A stretch of 64,000 nucleotides of DNA from Anaerolineae bacterium (lineage in GTDB: Bacteria; Chloroflexota; Anaerolineae; Aggregatilineales; Phototrophicaceae): positions 124,001-188,000 of the forward strand of contig JALHNT010000003.1 of NCBI GenBank assembly GCA_022843385.1, read 5' to 3'. The translations under genes and the position numbers were made by a program. Numbering within the stretch: the stretch's first letter is position 1; every line of letters begins with the position of its first letter. Below the pieces are notes generated by a model. The model saw nothing but the letters and a program-made list of their open reading frames with translations. It did not search any database and was not told the DNA's origin. Positions 60,688 to 64,000 of this stretch are shown in pieces.

Positions 60688-60838
60688 GCGGGTTAAAACC
60701 CACAGCTATTCGGGGCGGTAAGCCCACTGAAGGGGCTGGAGATAAGGGCTTCTCTTCTAGCGCCTTTAGTGCGCTTACCTTTTTCCGATTAGCTGGGCGG
60801 CTTCAGCCCCCAGCGGCCTGGCGCAAGATTCGCGAATC
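60688..60838. repeat. Cluster of short inverted repeats
   Basis: Stems include GGGTT/AACCC near 60690-60701, a 7-bp pair 60717-60723 with 60773-60779 enclosing AGCGC/GCGCT and AGCCC/GGGCT, GCTGGG/CCCAGC at 60792-60814, and the 12-base palindrome GATTCGCGAATC at 60827-60838. Resembles REP-like interspersed palindromes. Confidence 0.5.
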
Positions 60839-60849
60839 ACAACAGGACT

Positions 60850-60885
60850 GATGCGAATCTGACGAATCTGACGAATCTTGTGAAT
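60850..60885. repeat. 9-base tandem repeat, set 2
   Basis: Four units: GATGCGAAT, CTGACGAAT, CTGACGAAT, CTTGTGAAT. Confidence 0.65.
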
Positions 60886-61285
60886 CAACGTCGGGACACG
60901 ATTGAATTAGAAACAGGTCGCGTTAACACCCGCGCATCTCAGGGAGAGATCCGCCACCGCAACGGTCGATCCGCCGGCGGCAAAGGAGTACAAAGTGAAA
61001 AGTGCTCAGTTCAAAGTGAAAGACTCTGCTTGCTCTCTGTGTCCTCTGCCTTCTCTGTGTTGGTTTTTGTCTTTGTCGTTGTCTCACTCCGCCGACGACG
61101 ACGACACAAAACGGAGTGGCACCAGCAGTCGTCAGTCGATAGCTGATGGCTTCAATCAGCAAAATCAGCAGCAACACAGGGTAGGGTCAATCAGCAGCAC
61201 AAACACCTGAGCGCCCTTTCTGACGACTATCGACCGATGACCGATGACTGATTGAGGGAAAAGTTCACAAAAGGCAGTTTTGCAT

Positions 61286-61303
61286 TTGACGAATTTGACG
61301 AAT
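61286..61303. repeat. 9-base tandem repeat, set 3
   Basis: TTGACGAAT twice, followed by TTTTGCAC. Confidence 0.6.
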
Positions 61304-61495
61304 TTTTGCACTTTTCATCACTGTTAGGGGAAAACGCGTTGCTCATTGATGATGGTCAAGCGCTTGCTGATGCTGATGCCGGGCGAACCCGTCCAGCACG
61401 TGAGCTGCTGAATGAATTGCGCCAGAAACGGACATTCTCGCTGCCCCTCTCCCCAACCGCACGTGGCAGCGAGGGAGAGGGGGCGAAGGCTGAGG

Positions 61496-64000
61496 TCAAT
61501 AGTAGGCTTGCAGCAGGAGTGGATTCCCGTTGATGGCGGTGTAGTAGTAGGGAACCCAGCCGATGCCGAACAACTCAAGCTGAATGTCTTTCTTGTACGG
61601 GGTGATAATGTACGGCTGCACTTCAACCGCCACCCGCGCCCACTTCTCATTGACGGCCTGGATTTCGGCGTTGAACTGCTGCTCCAGCTTTGCCAGCGCA
61701 TCTTCGAATTCCACAATCACATCTTCACTCTCTTTCAGCTCCTCGCCGGCCTGCCGTCGATAACGGGCCACCCGGCTGGTGCGTGAAAGGGTATAGGTGG
61801 TGCGCCCTTTGAACAGGCTGAACAGCGCTTCGCCGCGCGTGAACAACTCCTCGCGCTTCAGGTCAGCCAGCTCCTTGCGCTCGGCTTCGAGCTCACGTTC
61901 CTTGCGCTTCAGTTTCTCTTCGGTGGTGTCCATCTGTTTCTGATACTTGGCGGCCAGCGCATCGACCTCGGCATCGCGCTTCTCGCGGGCGATCTGCTGG
62001 ATCTGCGCGTGGTATTCGCTCTCCGGTGCATCCGGCTTGCCATAAATATCCAGCGATGGGTTGAATGGCACTTGCAGCTTGGCAGTGGTGTAGATCATGT
62101 CGATGGCTTCAGAACGCAGCCCTGTCAACCGCTTGGTGTCGGTCAGACCGGGAGTCAGGTCACCATAAAGCGCTGCCCCGAACGGCTCGCCGGAAACGCG
62201 CTTCGGGTCAATCGGTGATACCTGATATTGTTCCCAATGGACCAGCCCAGTTTTTTCCAGTCCTTGTACATGGAAGGCGTAGACGCGGCTGGTATAGACC
62301 TGAGTCTTCTTATCCTGGAAGCGCACACCAATCTGCGCCAGCAGCACTGGCTTGTATGCCAGTACAGTTCCGGCACCACCAGTCACGACCATGCGCGTCT
62401 GCTGCTCATAATACTGGATGGCTTCCTGGCTGCTGACTGAGGCTGGCAGGAAATATTGGGTGATGGTCGAAGGCAGGGGTGGTGGATTGGCTCCATAACC
62501 TGGTGGGGGCTGCGGGCCGCGCACCGTCGCCTGCGAATTCCCGGTGACCATTTGGGTGAAGCTGACGGCTGACGTGGGAACGGTGTTCTGCTGGGTCCAG
62601 CCCTGGGCGAAGCCGGGGTTGGCTGGGGCAGCCTGGGCGGCGAACTCGGGTGGAGCAGGTGGCATTCCGGGGAGTCCCGGTAGGCTCGGGGGCGCGCTCA
62701 TTCCATGCAGGTTGGGTGGGGCGGCCTGCGGTGCTGAGCCAGCCAACGGTGGGAAGGCCACCTGGGTCGCCATGCGCGCCCCGATCTGCGCCATCAATTC
62801 CTGCTTCTGCGTCAGCATCAGGCTTTGCACCTGCTGCCGGGTCAGGGGGCCGCGCAGGTAGCTCATGCACCAGCGGGTATGCACCAGCACCGGCCCGCCG
62901 GTATCATGGACGTTGTGCATCAGGAACACGCGCGGTTCCAGATCAGCGATCAGGCGCTGCACATCACTCAGATTGAGCTGGGTATTGGCGCTCGCCAGCG
63001 ACTCCAGCCCGGCCATCACCCGCTGCTTGTCGTTATCCGATTGCAGCCGTCCGATGAACCAGGTGCCGGCGTTGGTCAACCCCTTGTAATCCAGATCGCC
63101 GGGATTCTGCGTCGCCAGGATCAGTCCCAGCCCGAAGGCGCGTGCCTGTTTCAGCAGCCGCAGGATCGGGTCTTTGGTCGGCGGGTTGAGTGGATAGGGC
63201 GGGAAATAGCCGAACATCTCATCGATGTAGAGCAGGGCGCGCAGGCTGGTCGTCCCGCTCTGCTGGCGCATCCAGCCCAACATGTTCTCCAGAATCAGGG
63301 TCGTGATAAATTGGCGCTCAGCTTCGTTCAGATGAGCCGTGTAGAAAATCGATACCCGCGCCCGTCCGTTGGGCTGATACAACAAACTCTGGATGTCCAG
63401 CGGCTCACCATGAATCCAGGATTGGAACGATGGAGCAGCCACGATGCTGTTCATTTCCATCGCCAGCTTGGTGCGCACCCGTTCCGACATGTAGGAGTCG
63501 ATGTCAAGCACACCCAGTTTGTTGAAGGGTGGCTTCTGAATCTGGACGATAATGTCTTCCAGTGTCAGGTTTACGCCGCGCGCCCAACTGTATTCAAAGA
63601 TATTGGCGATCAGCACATGCTCTTTATCTTTGACCGGTTCGGCATTCTTGCCGATCAGCGCCAGCAGCGCCGTCACCAGCCCGTTGATCTTTTCGCGCAA
63701 CGCTTCTTCATTGCCGGCCCAGCCTTCGCGTGGGGCAGCCAGCGATGCCAGGATGCTGATCGGCAGACCGGCATCCGAGCCAGGAGTATAGATGCTGTAT
63801 CGAGCGATGGCTTTCATCCAGCGCACCCGATCCGAGACGATGCCCCAGTTGGCTAATCCTTCTTGCCAGCGATGGGCGATGTCGGCGGCAAAACTGGGAA
63901 TATCCAGGCCAGCACGGCGGGCGTCATCGGGGTTGACCCAGGGCTGGAAATCTTCCGGGCGGAAATCTGGAAAGGTCAACAGCAGATTGGTGATGTCACC
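61496..64000 (-). CDS. HerA/VirB4-like P-loop ATPase (5' end off window)
   Basis: 834 visible residues; the frame stays open to the right edge (GDITNLLLTFPD), so the start and Walker A lie outside. Visible ATPase parts: Walker B SLRALLYIDEMFGYFPPY and sensor-like LILATQNPGDLDYKG, GTWFIGRLQSDNDKQRV, as in HerA/DUF87 hexameric ATPases. Then a Pro/Ala/Gly-rich linker, a beta-rich domain, a coiled coil (about residues 690-740, KLKRKERELEAERKELADL), and a conserved aromatic C-terminus (WVPYYYTAINGNPLLLQAYY). It probably moves DNA or protein; HerA partners NurA or toxin/defense modules in some genomes. Neighbours to the right are not visible. Following region is gene-free. Confidence 0.85.
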   Translation of the reverse strand, partial: GDITNLLLTFPDFRPEDFQPWVNPDDARRAGLDIPSFAADIAHRWQEGLANWGIVSDRVRWMKAIARYSIYTPGSDAGLPISILASLAAPREGWAGNEEALREKINGLVTALLALIGKNAEPVKDKEHVLIANIFEYSWARGVNLTLEDIIVQIQKPPFNKLGVLDIDSYMSERVRTKLAMEMNSIVAAPSFQSWIHGEPLDIQSLLYQPNGRARVSIFYTAHLNEAERQFITTLILENMLGWMRQQSGTTSLRALLYIDEMFGYFPPYPLNPPTKDPILRLLKQARAFGLGLILATQNPGDLDYKGLTNAGTWFIGRLQSDNDKQRVMAGLESLASANTQLNLSDVQRLIADLEPRVFLMHNVHDTGGPVLVHTRWCMSYLRGPLTRQQVQSLMLTQKQELMAQIGARMATQVAFPPLAGSAPQAAPPNLHGMSAPPSLPGLPGMPPAPPEFAAQAAPANPGFAQGWTQQNTVPTSAVSFTQMVTGNSQATVRGPQPPPGYGANPPPLPSTITQYFLPASVSSQEAIQYYEQQTRMVVTGGAGTVLAYKPVLLAQIGVRFQDKKTQVYTSRVYAFHVQGLEKTGLVHWEQYQVSPIDPKRVSGEPFGAALYGDLTPGLTDTKRLTGLRSEAIDMIYTTAKLQVPFNPSLDIYGKPDAPESEYHAQIQQIAREKRDAEVDALAAKYQKQMDTTEEKLKRKERELEAERKELADLKREELFTRGEALFSLFKGRTTYTLSRTSRVARYRRQAGEELKESEDVIVEFEDALAKLEQQFNAEIQAVNEKWARVAVEVQPYIITPYKKDIQLELFGIGWVPYYYTAINGNPLLLQAYY

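Larger units (their letters stand above)
60398..61495. other. 1.1 kb gene-free, repeat-rich region
   Basis: No convincing gene on either strand. Holds the second copy of the direct repeat, a cluster of hairpins (60688-60838), three sets of 9-base tandem repeats, a TCTGTG/CTCTGTGT-like low-complexity stretch near 61035-61070, and short 7-base repeats (ACCGATG) at about 61230-61245. It looks like a site of interspersed repeat build-up. Confidence 0.6.

Noticed and set aside
60588-60851. 87-codon plus-strand frame over the hairpin cluster
   Set aside because: Covers inverted and tandem repeats; no homology-like features.
60880-61146. 88-codon plus-strand frame in the gene-free region
   Set aside because: Runs through low-complexity CTCTGTGT-type and repeat DNA, no ribosome site, unnatural composition.
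1-64000. CRISPR arrays, tRNA or rRNA genes, insertion sequences, prophage
   Set aside because: Intergenic gaps were read for repeats with spacers, tRNA T-loop motifs and transposase motifs; none were found.

Overview
The window looks like a chromosomal segment of a moderately GC-rich bacterium of the phylum Chloroflexota, probably Anaerolineae-related. This is inferred from gene content: tandem PPC-repeat secreted proteins, SH3-domain cell-wall proteins, a class II diterpene cyclase (known from Herpetosiphon in this phylum), DUF6391 and DUF6174 proteins, an NMT1-type transporter and a HerA-like ATPase. No marker gene settles it. No rRNA, tRNA, CRISPR array, insertion sequence or phage was recognised. 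Both edges cut genes: a PAS histidine kinase on the left and a HerA-like ATPase on the right.

Layout. 1-2907: sensor kinase and a DUF6174 protein, both minus strand. 3187-7884: four-gene ABC importer (permease with a built-in binding-like region, ATPase, permease, NMT1-type binding protein). 8039-9952: M23-like/SH3/glycosidase fusion. 10141-13697: two translationally coupled GAF-PAS-cyclase proteins, followed by an AraC-type regulator. 14557-16096: holA and a DUF6391 protein. 16217-20604: two secreted proteins. 20925-24667: succinate dehydrogenase sdhC(D)AB. 24743-33173: minus-strand run with a class II diterpene cyclase, an orphan BMP-type binding protein, a secreted propeller protein, a GT2, a sugar dehydrogenase, and a heme-ligand-poor oxidase-like subunit paired with a NorC-like diheme cytochrome c. 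33317-35359: Trm112-like protein, a secreted PPC-like protein and rsmI. 35363-40046: three cell-wall hydrolase-like proteins. 40084-42376: SufE, sulfurtransferase and carbonic anhydrase behind a structured, terminator-ended leader. 42420-43625: rarA. 43627-54485: eight-gene exopolysaccharide operon on the minus strand. 54670-61495: an ultra-acidic protein, pdxT, an SH3 protein, a PadR/NmrA/dipeptidase group with an operator, an AT-rich propeller gene between direct repeats, and a 1.1 kb repeat-rich gene-free region. 61496-64000: HerA-like ATPase.

The most interesting item is the cyclase pair at 10141-13697. Each protein has lost a different part of the class III catalytic site. The first keeps the Lys, Thr, Asn and Arg of the nucleotide half but has lost the second metal Asp. 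The second keeps both metal Asp but has lost Thr, Asn and Arg. Only a heterodimer would rebuild one full site, as in the C1/C2 halves of animal adenylyl cyclases, and a 4-base ATGA overlap couples their translation. Other leads are the candidate structured RNA at 42214-42376, a Wzz/BY-kinase with an added DNA-binding-type domain, the diterpene cyclase without a neighbouring partner, the non-metal-binding M23 fusion, and a 92-residue protein that is about 64% Asp and Glu.

Several starts were moved downstream of the longest open frame because a Shine-Dalgarno sequence or a promoter fixes them (3187, 6778, 9952, 10141, 16217, 33317, 55758 and others).
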